Shown in pieces: positions 35,348 through 44,283 of a DNA stretch of 64,000 bases. Origin of the DNA: Desulfobacterales bacterium (GTDB lineage Bacteria; Desulfobacterota; Desulfobacteria; Desulfobacterales; JAHEIW01); the NCBI GenBank assembly GCA_030066985.1, contig JASJAN010000011.1:1-64000 (forward strand), read 5' to 3'. The notes beneath the pieces were generated by a model that was given only the letters and a program-made list of their open reading frames with translations, was not told where the DNA came from and searched no databases. The position numbers and the translations under genes are program-made. The first letter of the stretch is position 1, and the number at the start of each line of letters is the position of its first letter.

Positions 35348-38242
35348 ATGTCCCGCTTGCTGCTGCAGGGTTTCATAAAAGATCGCCAAGCATCTCAAAT
35401 CGGATCCATTAAAAAATTAGGCATCCTGCTTCTTTTAGCCATTGGATTTCTTGTACTGGTGACTGTTCTGGCCGTGTTCGCTCTTGAGCGGATCAAAGCT
35501 AAAATTCAAGCCGATACCGGCGAGGCTCTGCAAATCGTATTACAAACCACCCACGAGTCCCTGAACCTGTGGGTGGAATCCAACAAATTCCAAATCAGAC
35601 AAACCGCAAATGACGCGACATTGATGACCTTGGTCGAGGACCAGCTAAAAGTCCCCCGCAATAAAGACACCTTGTTAAAAAGCCAAACTTTACCGAAATT
35701 GCGTAAATTTTTCAGGAGTAAAAGTGATCAGTTCGGGCAGGCCGGCAGTTTTTTTATTATTTCCCCGGATTTGGTCAATATCGCAACCATGCGTGATGGC
35801 AACATCGGGGCCAAGAACGTGATTGCCAACCAGGCCCTGGATCTTCTCAACCAGGCTTTCAAGGGTTCGGCTGTATTGGTGCCTCCGATATGGTCTGATC
35901 AGGCTTTGAAAGCATCTTCTAACGGTAAGCCGAAAAATACGCCAACCATGTTTCTGGCAGCACCCGTGAAAAATATCCAGGAAAAAATTATTGCCGTCGT
36001 TGCGCAGCAAATCGATCCTTCCGGGGAATTTACCCGACTGATTCAACTGGGGCGCATCGGTAAAAGCGGCGAAACTTATGCTTTCGGCCGCTATGGCAAG
36101 CTGCTTTCCGAAAGTCGTTTTGAAGATGATTTGCGTCGGGCTGGGCTGCTCGGTAAAAACGAAAGCAGCATTCTAGCGGTCAGCGTACGTGATCCCGGCG
36201 GTGATTTGACCAGGGGCTATTCTGCAGCGGTTCCCAGATATCAGCAGCCGCTGACCCTGATGGCCCAAGAAGCAACCAAAGGAAAAGCCGGCCTGAATGT
36301 GACCGGATACCGCGATTACCGGGGTGTGCCGGTTTACGGCGCCTGGTTATGGGATGATAAATTAGGAATCGGGCTGACCACCAAAATTGATGAAGCAGAT
36401 GCCCTCGGCCCCTATTTTGCAACACGCACGGTGATCCTGAGCGTGCTGGGGATTACGGTTTTGTTGGCCCTGGGCTCGTTGGCGTTTGCGGTGCTCATTG
36501 AGGAGCGCGCCAGTCGCGCTTTACAAAAATCCCATGACGAGCTTGAATTTCGGGTCGAGCAAAGAACCGCTGAACTGAAAGAGAACCAGGCGCGGCTAAT
36601 GGAGAGCGAAGAACGTTTTCGGGGTTATTTTGAGCACAGCCAGGTCGGTATGACCGTCACCGCACCGGATAAGGGGTGGATAGAGGTTAACGGCCAGTTA
36701 CAGCAGATGCTGGGGTATAACCTGGACGAGTTGCGCCAAATGACCTGGGCTGAGCTGACCCACCCGGACGATTTAGCAGCGGATTTGAAAAACTTCGAGC
36801 GAATGATGGCCGGTGAGATTGACGACTACGCCATGGACAAACGTTTCATCCGCAAGAACGGCGGGATCGTGTATGCGAACATGACGGTCACTTGCGTGCG
36901 CAATGAAGATGGTTCCGTTCAAAATGTCCTGGCCTCGATGCTGGATATCAGCGAACGTAAAGAGGTCGAGCAGGCTTTGTTCGAAAGCAGAGCAACTGCG
37001 CGAGGGCTGTTGGATGCCACCCAGGAATCTCTCATTCTGCTGGATAAAGAGGGCATCATAATTGCCGTAAACCAGACCGCCGCGCACAGACTGCAGCAAA
37101 AACCGGCAGAACTCATCGGAACCAACCGTTTTGATCTATTACCTGGAAATGTACGCACGTTGCGGAAAGCACATTTTGAAAAGGTTTTGCAAACCGGTGA
37201 GCCTGAAGATTTTGAAGATGTTCGGGACGAAATGATATTTCATAATATTTATTATCCGGTTCGGGATAAAGACGATGTTATCATGGGGGTTGCCATTTTT
37301 GCCCAGGATATCACCGAGCGCAAGAAGGCCGAAAAAGCCATAATGGAGCGTGAACAGCAAATCACCGGCATTCTCGATCATACCTTTGGGTTGATCGGGT
37401 TAATGAGACCCGACGGAACTGTCATTCGGGTAAATAAAGCAGCTTTGGAAATGGGCGGCATCAGCGAGACGGATATCATTGGCCAGGCCTTCTGGAAAGG
37501 GCCATGGTGGTCCCACTCAAAGGAGCTCCAGACGTGGTTGCAGGGCGCTATAAAACGGTCGGCCGGTGGGGAATTCATACGCGAGGAAACAACTCATCCG
37601 GATCCGGACGGAGAAATTCATTTCGTAGACTTTTCAATCAGCCCTATCAAAGACGACTCAGGGAAGGTAATTCTTTTGGTCCCTGAAGGATATGATATTA
37701 CCGATAAAAAGAAAGCTGAAGAAGCCATTCGCGAAAGCAGAGAGCGGCTTGATACCATCCTGAAAACCACCGCCCAGGGATTCTGGCTTAATGATCCTGA
37801 TGACAATATGATGGAAGTCAATGACGCCATGTGCAAAATTCTGGCTTTGACAAAAGAAGAGATCATCGACCGGAATTTTTTTGAATTTCTCGATGAGGAA
37901 AACAAGGAGATTGTGCATCAGCAGAATCTGATGCGCAAAAAAGGCATCCATAGTATGTATGAGATTTCGTTAATGCGATCCGATGGGCAGCAAGTCCCTT
38001 GCTTGATGAACGCCTCCCCCCTTTTAGATAAGGAAGGGAATGTTGTTGGTTCATTTGGTATGACAACCAACATCGCCGAGCGCAAGCAGATGGAAGAAGA
38101 ATTAAGACGCAATGTGGATGAACTGGAGCGGTTTAGCAAGGTTGCCTTTGGGCGGGAAAAAAAGATGATCCAGCTCAAGCAGGAAATTAACGCGTTAATG
38201 AGCCAAATGGGTCAAGGGGAAAAATATAAAATTGTAGAATGA
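35348..38242 (+). CDS. Cache-domain, multi-PAS membrane sensor without kinase domain
   Basis: The protein has TM1 (about 24-45), a periplasmic sensor of about 310 residues resembling a double Cache domain (SFFIISPDLVNIATMRDGN, YAFGRYGKLLSESRF), TM2 (about 358-384), a coiled coil and four PAS domains (about 416-535, 545-660, 670-790, 795-915). It ends in a coiled coil (SKVAFGREKKMIQLKQEINA) with no histidine kinase, GGDEF or methyl-accepting domain. The ATG at 35348 has TTGAGG upstream and replaces a TTG at 35324. The V4R protein and hybrid kinase follow closely, so it probably acts as a sensor for that kinase. Confidence 0.85.
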   Translation: MSRLLLQGFIKDRQASQIGSIKKLGILLLLAIGFLVLVTVLAVFALERIKAKIQADTGEALQIVLQTTHESLNLWVESNKFQIRQTANDATLMTLVEDQLKVPRNKDTLLKSQTLPKLRKFFRSKSDQFGQAGSFFIISPDLVNIATMRDGNIGAKNVIANQALDLLNQAFKGSAVLVPPIWSDQALKASSNGKPKNTPTMFLAAPVKNIQEKIIAVVAQQIDPSGEFTRLIQLGRIGKSGETYAFGRYGKLLSESRFEDDLRRAGLLGKNESSILAVSVRDPGGDLTRGYSAAVPRYQQPLTLMAQEATKGKAGLNVTGYRDYRGVPVYGAWLWDDKLGIGLTTKIDEADALGPYFATRTVILSVLGITVLLALGSLAFAVLIEERASRALQKSHDELEFRVEQRTAELKENQARLMESEERFRGYFEHSQVGMTVTAPDKGWIEVNGQLQQMLGYNLDELRQMTWAELTHPDDLAADLKNFERMMAGEIDDYAMDKRFIRKNGGIVYANMTVTCVRNEDGSVQNVLASMLDISERKEVEQALFESRATARGLLDATQESLILLDKEGIIIAVNQTAAHRLQQKPAELIGTNRFDLLPGNVRTLRKAHFEKVLQTGEPEDFEDVRDEMIFHNIYYPVRDKDDVIMGVAIFAQDITERKKAEKAIMEREQQITGILDHTFGLIGLMRPDGTVIRVNKAALEMGGISETDIIGQAFWKGPWWSHSKELQTWLQGAIKRSAGGEFIREETTHPDPDGEIHFVDFSISPIKDDSGKVILLVPEGYDITDKKKAEEAIRESRERLDTILKTTAQGFWLNDPDDNMMEVNDAMCKILALTKEEIIDRNFFEFLDEENKEIVHQQNLMRKKGIHSMYEISLMRSDGQQVPCLMNASPLLDKEGNVVGSFGMTTNIAERKQMEEELRRNVDELERFSKVAFGREKKMIQLKQEINALMSQMGQGEKYKIVE

Positions 38243-38275
38243 TCTTCATAAACGCCGGCATAAGGAGGTGCAAAT

Positions 38276-38803
38276 ATGTTCAAAGAAGAAAGAGAAGAGC
38301 TCAAATTCGATTGGAGCATGATTGGCAATATCGGGGAAGGGCGCCCCAACCTCGGCAACACCATGGATGTCAGCGTTTACCGGCTGATGCAGTTTACCCT
38401 CAGGGATGTGCTCATCAAGCAATTCGATGCGGAAACCGCAGATAACATATTTTATGAGGCCGGCAAACATGCCGGCAAAGAGTTTTGCAAAGAGTTGATC
38501 ACCCGCAAAGATGATTTTAATGCATTTGTGGTCGAGCTCCAGGAGTTGCTAAAAAAGCTAAAAATCGGCATTTTACGCATAGAAGAAGCTGATCTTGAAA
38601 AAATGAACTTTATGTTGACGGTTGCTGAAGATCTGGATTGTTCCGGCCTGCCGGCTAGTGACGAAACCATCTGTACCTACGATGAGGGATTTATCAGCGG
38701 GCTGCTCTCTGAATACACCGGGAAAAATTTCAGCGCCAAGGAAATCGACTGCTGGTGTTCCGGTGATAGGGTCTGTCGCTTTGAAGCCAAATCAGTTGCC
38801 TGA
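38276..38803 (+). CDS. V4R-domain (4-vinyl reductase-like) protein
   Basis: The C-terminal half has the V4R pattern: [20 protein letters not shown] followed by [18 protein letters not shown], with conserved Cys residues and CxF ending. V4R domains bind small hydrophobic or tetrapyrrole-like ligands in several families and occur in signalling proteins. The N-terminal part (about 1-100) is helical and may dimerise. AAGGAGG lies just before the ATG. It sits between the sensor and hybrid kinase genes with 33- and 11-base gaps, so it is likely part of the same operon. Its ligand is unknown. Confidence 0.85.
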   Translation: MFKEEREELKFDWSMIGNIGEGRPNLGNTMDVSVYRLMQFTLRDVLIKQFDAETADNIFYEAGKHAGKEFCKELITRKDDFNAFVVELQELLKKLKIGILRIEEADLEKMNFMLTVAEDLDCSGLPASDETICTYDEGFISGLLSEYTGKNFSAKEIDCWCSGDRVCRFEAKSVA

Positions 38804-38814
38804 GGATTCAGCGA

Positions 38815-41800
38815 ATGCTTAAAGTAAAAGAGGAAGATATCGATAAAATAACAGAGGTTTTTTATCTGATTCTCAAGGGTAAAAAGCCGACATCTATCGA
38901 GCTGCCTGAAGATTATCCGGACAATGAAATCAAACAGGCGGTCAGCTACATCAATAAATTCATTGCTGAGTATAACGGCGTGACAGAGCTCATTTATACG
39001 CTGGCCAGGGGCGATCTGAGTTTTGAAGCACCCAAAGGGAAAATGCTCATCCTGCAGTCGCTAAAGAATTTGCAGGCCAGTCTAAGACATTTGACCTGGA
39101 CGACCCAGCAGATCGCCAAGGGGGATTTCAATCGCGAAGTCGATTTTATGGGAGAGTTCTCAGCCGCCTTCAACAGTATGGCCCGGCAGCTAAAGAATTC
39201 CTTCACAGAACTGTCAATTATCAATCGTGTGGTGCAGGACCTGAGTGGAGAACTGGATTTTCAAAAGATGATTGAGCTCGCCAGCCAGACGCTTAACGAA
39301 ATGCTCAAGGCCCACACCCTATATATTGCACTGTATGACAAGCAGAGCCAATCGATTAGTTTTCCCTATTACAAGGCCGGCAACCAACAAAGACAACAGC
39401 CATCGATGTCCCTGGGTCAGGGATTGACCTCAAAGGTCATAGAATCGGCGCAGCCCCTGTTGTGCGGAACCTGCCAGGAACAGAACGACCAGGGTGTCGT
39501 CATTGCATCCGGCGAATGTGAGACGTATCTGGGCGTGCCCATTTTAATCGGCAAAGAGGCAATCGGTGTTCTCAGCGTGCAGCATCCCGACGCGAATCGG
39601 TACAGTCAGGATGATGTGCGCCTGGTGAGCACGATTGCCGCCAATCTGGGGATTGCCTTAGAGAATGCACGCTTATTTACCGAATCGCAAGCCGCCAATG
39701 AAGCGCTTGAAAACCGTGTCAATGAGTTGGATGACGCCCGTCTGGCCATGCTGAACATGATGGAAGATCTCGATGAGGCCCGAAATGAAGCTGAAGATGC
39801 TACTAAGGCCAAAAGCGAATTTCTGGCTAACATGAGCCATGAAATCCGCACGCCCATGAATGCCATTATGGGGATGGCGCATCTGGCTTTAAAAACTGAT
39901 TTGACGCCCAAACAATACGACTATTTGAAAAAAGTAGATATCTCCGCCAAGTCCCTGCTGGGAATTATCAACGATATCCTGGATTTTTCCAAGATTGAAG
40001 CCGGCAAATTGGATATGGAGTCCGTGGACTTCCAACTGGAGGATACACTGGACAACATCTCCACGCTGGTGGGTATCAAGACCCAGGAAAAGGGGTTGGA
40101 GCTGCTGTTTAAGACCGACCCTTCCGTACCGTCGGCGCTGGTCGGCGACCCCCTGCGCCTGAGTCAAATTCTCATCAACTTGTCAAACAACGCTGTCAAA
40201 TTTACCGATAAGGGGGAGATCGTCGTCTCCAGTGAATTGGTTGAAAAAGACGAGGAGCAGGTTACCCTAAAATTTTCGGTTCAAGATACCGGCATTGGCA
40301 TGACCCCTGAACAAGCGGCCAAGCTTTTTCAACCGTTTATGCAGGCTGATTCCTCTACTACCCGTAAATACGGCGGCACCGGTCTGGGGTTGACGATCAG
40401 CAAGCGGCTGGCCGAGATGATGGGTGGTGAAATCTGGGTGGAAAGTGAGCAGGGCCGGGGCAGCACATTTAGTTTTACCGCCAACTTCGGCCTGGGCGAT
40501 GGGATGGCTAAAAAGCAGTATAAGCCCGCTTCTACGATGCGCGGCATGAAAGTGCTGGCGGTGGATGACAACGCCACGTCAAGGGATATTCTGCAGGATA
40601 TGCTGGTATCTTTTACCTTCGATGTCACTGTGGCTGCATCCGGGCCAGAGGGCATCGCTGAAATTGAAGCCGCCAACAAAGATAAACCATTTGAGCTGGT
40701 GATCATGGATTGGAAGATGCCGGATATGGACGGTATTGAGGCCTCCAAGCGCATTAAACAGCACAGGGATTTGAGTAACATTCCAGCCATCATTATGGTG
40801 ACCGCTTACGGCCGCGAAGAGGTCATGCAGCAGGCGGAGGAGCTCGGACTCGACGGCTTTCTCCTGAAGCCGATCAGCCCTTCGATGCTTTTTGACGCCA
40901 TTATGCAGGCGTTTGGCGAAGCGCTGCCCGAAACCTCGCGAATTGCCCAAAGACATGAACAGGATGCTGAGGCGCTGAATAATCTGCCAGGCGCCCATGT
41001 GTTGTTGGTCGAAGATAATGAAATCAACCAACAGGTGGCCAAGGAAATTCTCGAAGGTGCCGGTTTAAAGATTACCCTGGCCACCAATGGCCAGGAGGCC
41101 GTTGATGCGGTCAAGGAGAATGCGTATGACGCGGTGCTCATGGATGTGCAGATGCCGGTTATGGATGGGTATACCGCCACTCGCAAAATACGCGAGTGGG
41201 AAACAGAGGTCAGAGGTCAGAGGTCAGAAGACAGAGAAAGAGGCTCAGCCCTCAGTCCTCAGTCCACAGAACTACCCATCATTGCCATGACCGCACATGC
41301 CATGGCCGGTGATGAGGATAAGAGTTTGCAGGCCGGTATGAACGGGCATGTGACCAAACCGATTGATCCGGATCAACTGTTTGCCACGCTGCAGGAATGG
41401 ATAAAGCCGAGTGAGAAACGCGTCCAGCTCCAACAAGCGGATATTGGTGCTGAGAAACCTGAGCCGGATCAGGCGGTCGAGGTAAAAGATGAGCTTCCGG
41501 CGGCTTTGCCGGGCTTTGATCTAGCAGATGGACTAAAGCGACTGCAGGGCAACAAAACGCTCTATCGGAAATTGCTGCTCAACTTTGGAAACGATTACAA
41601 CACGGTCGCAAATGACATCCGCAAGGCACTCGATGCAAAGGATTTTGATCAGGCGCACAGCCTGGTTCATAATCTTAAAGGGCTTGCCGGTAATCTGGCC
41701 GCCACGGACCTGCAGTCCGCTGCAGTTAATCTGGAAAACCTTGTCAAGGGTATTGGAAATAAAACACCATCGGCCGAAAAATTGAATCTAAAATTCTCGG

Positions 41801-42108
41801 ATCTTGAGAATGCGCTCAATCAAGCCCTTGAATCGGCTCGGAGTATTGGCGCATCTGCTCAAGAATCCGTCTGTGAGCTGTCCGATGATGAGATTGCAGC
41901 TATTCCTGCTGAATTTGCTCAAGATATTGCCAAACGCATTCGTGATGCAGCAGAGATGGGGGATGTTATGACATTGAATGCCGTTGCGGAGGAAATCAAG
42001 ACGCATTCAGATGCCTGTGAGCCGCTTAGTAAACAGATACTTCAACTGGCGGAAGACTTTGATCTCGATGGCGTTCAACAATTAGCGGATGCATTAGATG
42101 CCTGTTGA
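38815..42108 (+). CDS. Soluble hybrid histidine kinase: HAMP-like, GAF, HisKA, HATPase, two receivers, HPt
   Basis: The 1097-residue protein has no clear membrane helix. In order it has an N-terminal helical/HAMP-like part, a GAF domain (about 150-290), HisKA with His342 ([12 protein letters not shown]), HATPase ([23 protein letters not shown]), receiver 1 with Asp632 ([10 protein letters not shown]), receiver 2 with Asp777 ([10 protein letters not shown]), and an HPt domain with His952 ([14 protein letters not shown]). All phosphotransfer residues are present, so it can run an internal phosphorelay. Receiver 2 carries an in-frame insertion of about 22 residues made by a nucleotide word repeat (41205-41270). 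No output domain is present, so its final target is another protein. Confidence 0.93.
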   Translation: MLKVKEEDIDKITEVFYLILKGKKPTSIELPEDYPDNEIKQAVSYINKFIAEYNGVTELIYTLARGDLSFEAPKGKMLILQSLKNLQASLRHLTWTTQQIAKGDFNREVDFMGEFSAAFNSMARQLKNSFTELSIINRVVQDLSGELDFQKMIELASQTLNEMLKAHTLYIALYDKQSQSISFPYYKAGNQQRQQPSMSLGQGLTSKVIESAQPLLCGTCQEQNDQGVVIASGECETYLGVPILIGKEAIGVLSVQHPDANRYSQDDVRLVSTIAANLGIALENARLFTESQAANEALENRVNELDDARLAMLNMMEDLDEARNEAEDATKAKSEFLANMSHEIRTPMNAIMGMAHLALKTDLTPKQYDYLKKVDISAKSLLGIINDILDFSKIEAGKLDMESVDFQLEDTLDNISTLVGIKTQEKGLELLFKTDPSVPSALVGDPLRLSQILINLSNNAVKFTDKGEIVVSSELVEKDEEQVTLKFSVQDTGIGMTPEQAAKLFQPFMQADSSTTRKYGGTGLGLTISKRLAEMMGGEIWVESEQGRGSTFSFTANFGLGDGMAKKQYKPASTMRGMKVLAVDDNATSRDILQDMLVSFTFDVTVAASGPEGIAEIEAANKDKPFELVIMDWKMPDMDGIEASKRIKQHRDLSNIPAIIMVTAYGREEVMQQAEELGLDGFLLKPISPSMLFDAIMQAFGEALPETSRIAQRHEQDAEALNNLPGAHVLLVEDNEINQQVAKEILEGAGLKITLATNGQEAVDAVKENAYDAVLMDVQMPVMDGYTATRKIREWETEVRGQRSEDRERGSALSPQSTELPIIAMTAHAMAGDEDKSLQAGMNGHVTKPIDPDQLFATLQEWIKPSEKRVQLQQADIGAEKPEPDQAVEVKDELPAALPGFDLADGLKRLQGNKTLYRKLLLNFGNDYNTVANDIRKALDAKDFDQAHSLVHNLKGLAGNLAATDLQSAAVNLENLVKGIGNKTPSAEKLNLKFSDLENALNQALESARSIGASAQESVCELSDDEIAAIPAEFAQDIAKRIRDAAEMGDVMTLNAVAEEIKTHSDACEPLSKQILQLAEDFDLDGVQQLADALDAC
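41205..41270 (+). repeat. In-frame AGAGGTC word repeat inside receiver 2
   Basis: AGAGGTC occurs three times in a row (41205-41225), followed by AGAAGAC and then a CTCAGnCCT-type array to about 41262. The three 7-base units and the whole 66-base block keep the reading frame. The encoded peptide ([19 protein letters not shown]) lies between the third helix and the fourth strand ([10 protein letters not shown]) of the receiver, where a loop can absorb it. It resembles intergenic word repeats in this window in style. Confidence 0.75.
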
Positions 42109-42183
42109 ATTTTTATTTTTTTACTTCTATACTGATTTTTCGATTGATTATCGCTCACACGGTTTTTGCCAAATGGAACCCAT

Positions 42184-42600
42184 ATGAAATCACACCAATA
42201 TTCGTTTGAGCTCAAAAACGACCTGTCCGAACTGGAAACCCTATGCCAGCATTTGAATAAATTTGGCCAGGATACCGGGCTATCGGAGGCCTGCCTCACC
42301 GATATCAATATCTGCCTGGATGAACTGTTCACCAATATCGTCTGTTATGGTTTTAAAGACAAGTTAGAGCATCTCACTCTATTTTTACTGCAGCTGAGCA
42401 AAGATGTGCTGACGGTAGTCATTGAAGACGAAGGGGTGGCTTTCAATCCGCTTGAAAAAAAAGATCCGGAAATCCCCGACGATCTGAAAGATGTCAGAAT
42501 TGGCGGCCTCGGAATACATATTGTCAGAAAATTAATGGATGAACTTCACTATGAAAGAAAAGACAGTAGAAATAAGTTGACCTTAAAAAAAAGGGTCTAA
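42184..42600 (+). CDS. RsbW-like anti-sigma factor ATPase (HATPase_c)
   Basis: This stand-alone GHKL ATPase of 138 residues has LTDINICLDELFTNIVCYGF (N-box) and VIEDEGVAFNPL, GGLGIHIVRKLMDELHYER (G1/G2). This is the RsbW/SpoIIAB pattern, whose members bind or phosphorylate a STAS antagonist. The ATG at 42184 gives a family-like N-terminus. The STAS gene follows 31 bases later. No PP2C phosphatase is visible in the window. Confidence 0.88.
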   Translation: MKSHQYSFELKNDLSELETLCQHLNKFGQDTGLSEACLTDINICLDELFTNIVCYGFKDKLEHLTLFLLQLSKDVLTVVIEDEGVAFNPLEKKDPEIPDDLKDVRIGGLGIHIVRKLMDELHYERKDSRNKLTLKKRV

Positions 42601-42631
42601 TTTTTTTGATAAAGCCGGAAAGGAATTAAAA

Positions 42632-42970
42632 ATGGAAATCGAGCACAGAGTGGAAAATGAAATCCTGATTTTTGCCATCAAAGGACGGCTGGATGCGGCA
42701 ACAGCATCAACAGCAGAAGACACCATAAAAGAAACAATGGCGGATGATACCAAGCAACTGCTGTTTGATCTGAGTGCGCTTGAGTATCTAAGCAGTGGTG
42801 GCTTGCGCGTTATTCTGGGGGCTGCTAAAGAAATCAGGCGCCGGGAAGGTAAAGTAGCACTTGCCGCTCTAAAGCCGTATGTTTATGAAATTTTTGAGGT
42901 CAGCGGTTTCACGGCCATGATCCCCATCAAAGATACTGTTGAAGAAGGTCTCCAAGACCTAGCATCGTAG
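42632..42970 (+). CDS. STAS-domain anti-sigma factor antagonist
   Basis: The 112-residue protein is a single STAS domain: IFAIKGRLDAATAS, LLFDLSALEYLSSGGLRVIL, then KVALAALKPYVYEIFEVSGF. The Ser just before GGLR is at the phosphorylation position of SpoIIAA/RsbV. Its partner kinase is the preceding gene. Together with the hybrid kinase it suggests partner switching at the end of this signalling operon. Confidence 0.92.
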   Translation: MEIEHRVENEILIFAIKGRLDAATASTAEDTIKETMADDTKQLLFDLSALEYLSSGGLRVILGAAKEIRRREGKVALAALKPYVYEIFEVSGFTAMIPIKDTVEEGLQDLAS

Positions 42971-42981
42971 AAAAGCGATGC

Positions 42982-43150
42982 GTTTCTGGCTACTGGCCGC
43001 TGGCTTCTGGCTGCCGACCATTGATCATCTGGCACATTTTGCGGGCGGGGATAAACCCCGCCCCTACAAGTTCGATTAAACGTTTTTGTGTAGGGGCGGG
43101 CTTAATACTCGCCTGCCGATTGAATAAGCCGGTTGCCAGCCGCCAATGCC
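42982..43150. repeat. Composite GGGGCGGG inverted-repeat element, copy 2
   Basis: This copy matches 4486-4651 over most of its length: GGCTTCTGGCTGCCGAC, TGGCACATTTTGCGGGCGGG, then TGTAGGGGCGGGCTTAAT. The right inner arm has decayed (ACTCGCCTGCCG instead of a clean CCCGCCCGC), and the outer right arm reads GTTGCCAGCCGCC. It separates the STAS gene from the convergent GNAT gene and slightly overlaps the latter's stop. Confidence 0.8.
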
Positions 43151-43593
43151 TAATTGATAGCTTTCTTTAAATTGATAAACGCGCTGCGGTCAAAGCCAAG
43201 GGTTTTGAAAAAGGAAAGCAGATCGGTTGAATCCCAGCGGACGGAGGTATAAACTTTTTCAATACCCGCCGCCTTATAAATTTCAAATATTTTTTGGGCC
43301 ATTTCAGCCCCGATACCCTGGCCCATGAATTCGGGATCCACTCCCACGGTCGCAATCCAGGCACTTTTGGTTTCACCAAAACCGGCTGTCAGGATATAGC
43401 TGATCATAAAGCCCACGACTTTGCCTTGATGTTCGGCCACATAGCACGCTTCCTCGCCATTTTGGGCATGCCCCTCCACCACTCTTTTAAAATCCGGTTC
43501 TACCGGACGGCGTGTAATAGCGGCGTAAATTTGGGTAATCGTTTCTGCATCTTCCACTTGTAAACGTCTGACTTGAAAATTCTCCACGGGCAA
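43150..43593 (-). CDS. GNAT-family N-acetyltransferase
   Basis: The 147-residue protein has the GNAT fold: RRLQVEDAETITQIYAAI at the start, GKVVGFMISYI as strand 4, ATVGVDPEFMGQGIGAEMAQ as the acetyl-CoA-binding motif A (QGIGAE), then YTSVRWDSTDLLSFFKTLGF. The substrate cannot be inferred. The start is TTG at 43593 or GTG at 43587; the latter has better spacing from AAGGA. It lies downstream of the DUF2080 gene on the same strand. Confidence 0.87.
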   Translation of the reverse strand: MPVENFQVRRLQVEDAETITQIYAAITRRPVEPDFKRVVEGHAQNGEEACYVAEHQGKVVGFMISYILTAGFGETKSAWIATVGVDPEFMGQGIGAEMAQKIFEIYKAAGIEKVYTSVRWDSTDLLSFFKTLGFDRSAFINLKKAIN

Positions 43594-43613
43594 AATCCTT
43601 ATCGCTGGAAGGG

Positions 43614-43817
43614 TTAATCGGTTCTGATGATTTTTACCTTATGACCGACCCAATTGGGCGGGAGATAAACTCGACCACTGTTACCGCTTGATTTGACTCG
43701 CTTTTCGATCATTTCTTCGCCGTATATTTCAAACTTCACCCTGTTATCCGGCGTCGCAGCGGCGGATTTATTTCGATCATCAACTTTTTTCTTATTTTCG
43801 TTTTTTGCGTTTGCCAC
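43614..43817 (-). CDS. DUF2080 / AbrB-like small DNA-binding protein
   Basis: This 67-residue protein has a lysine-rich leader followed by FEIYGEEMIEKRVKSSGNSG, RVYLPPNWVGHKVKII. This is the DUF2080 pattern, a small beta-barrel protein related to AbrB/SpoVT dimers and often annotated as transposon-associated, mainly in archaea. The start is GTG at 43817. Upstream there is a direct repeat of AGCTACATT (43973-43981 and 43984-43992), spaced by 11 bases, that could be its operator. No transposase is nearby. Confidence 0.7.
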   Translation of the reverse strand: MANAKNENKKKVDDRNKSAAATPDNRVKFEIYGEEMIEKRVKSSGNSGRVYLPPNWVGHKVKIIRTD

Positions 43818-44051
43818 GATGAAAGGCCTCTTTCTTCAAGCTGGTTGTTTCAAAAAGTTTGGTTGGGTTTTCAGAACGGCTCCCGATGGGTCACCTGCAA
43901 ATAGAAGGTCTCATAAGGTCTTGAAATTACATTTTTAATATTAAGACTTCGTTTTGATAAAATACATAGTAGAGCTACATTAAAGCTACATTGTATCAGA
44001 GTCAAGCAAAAATAATGAAAATTAACTGGTACTGACACGGTCAATTTTTAA

Positions 44052-44282
44052 ATCTGTCATCGAAAAGGCGATCGTAAGATCACCTTAGGTATTGAAGTGG
44101 AGTCGATCACCACCCAAGCAGCGGTGGTCGAAGACGGCTGGCTGCCGGCCGGTGCGGTGAAATCGACCTAATGGTGGTCAGCGTTCTGGAAACAAAAATG
44201 GGGCATGCCATCGAGGTATCTGAAAAAAACCCGGCTCATAGGAACCATCGGGGCGGCCTTGATTGCCAGCTCACAGAAATAA
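44052..44282 (+). pseudogene. Decayed remnant of a BcrAD/HgdC-type activase
   Basis: After a stop at 44049, one frame reads ITLGIEVESITTQAAVVEDG to a stop at 44169. This matches the N-terminus of BcrAD-type activases (GIDvGSiTTK). A second frame from 44171 reads VVSVLETKMGHAIEV, and a third from 44235 reads LIGTIGAALIASSQK to a TAA at 44280, which matches the family C-terminus. The middle of the gene, including the cluster Cys region and ATP motifs, is missing. It is a gene with a large internal deletion and two frameshifts. It ends two bases before the tmcB stop. Confidence 0.7.
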
Positions 44283-44283
44283 A

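Noticed and set aside
40329-41031. Antisense open frames of about 150 codons inside the hybrid kinase gene
   Set aside because: They mirror the coding frame of a well-supported kinase, have no domain and no ribosome site.
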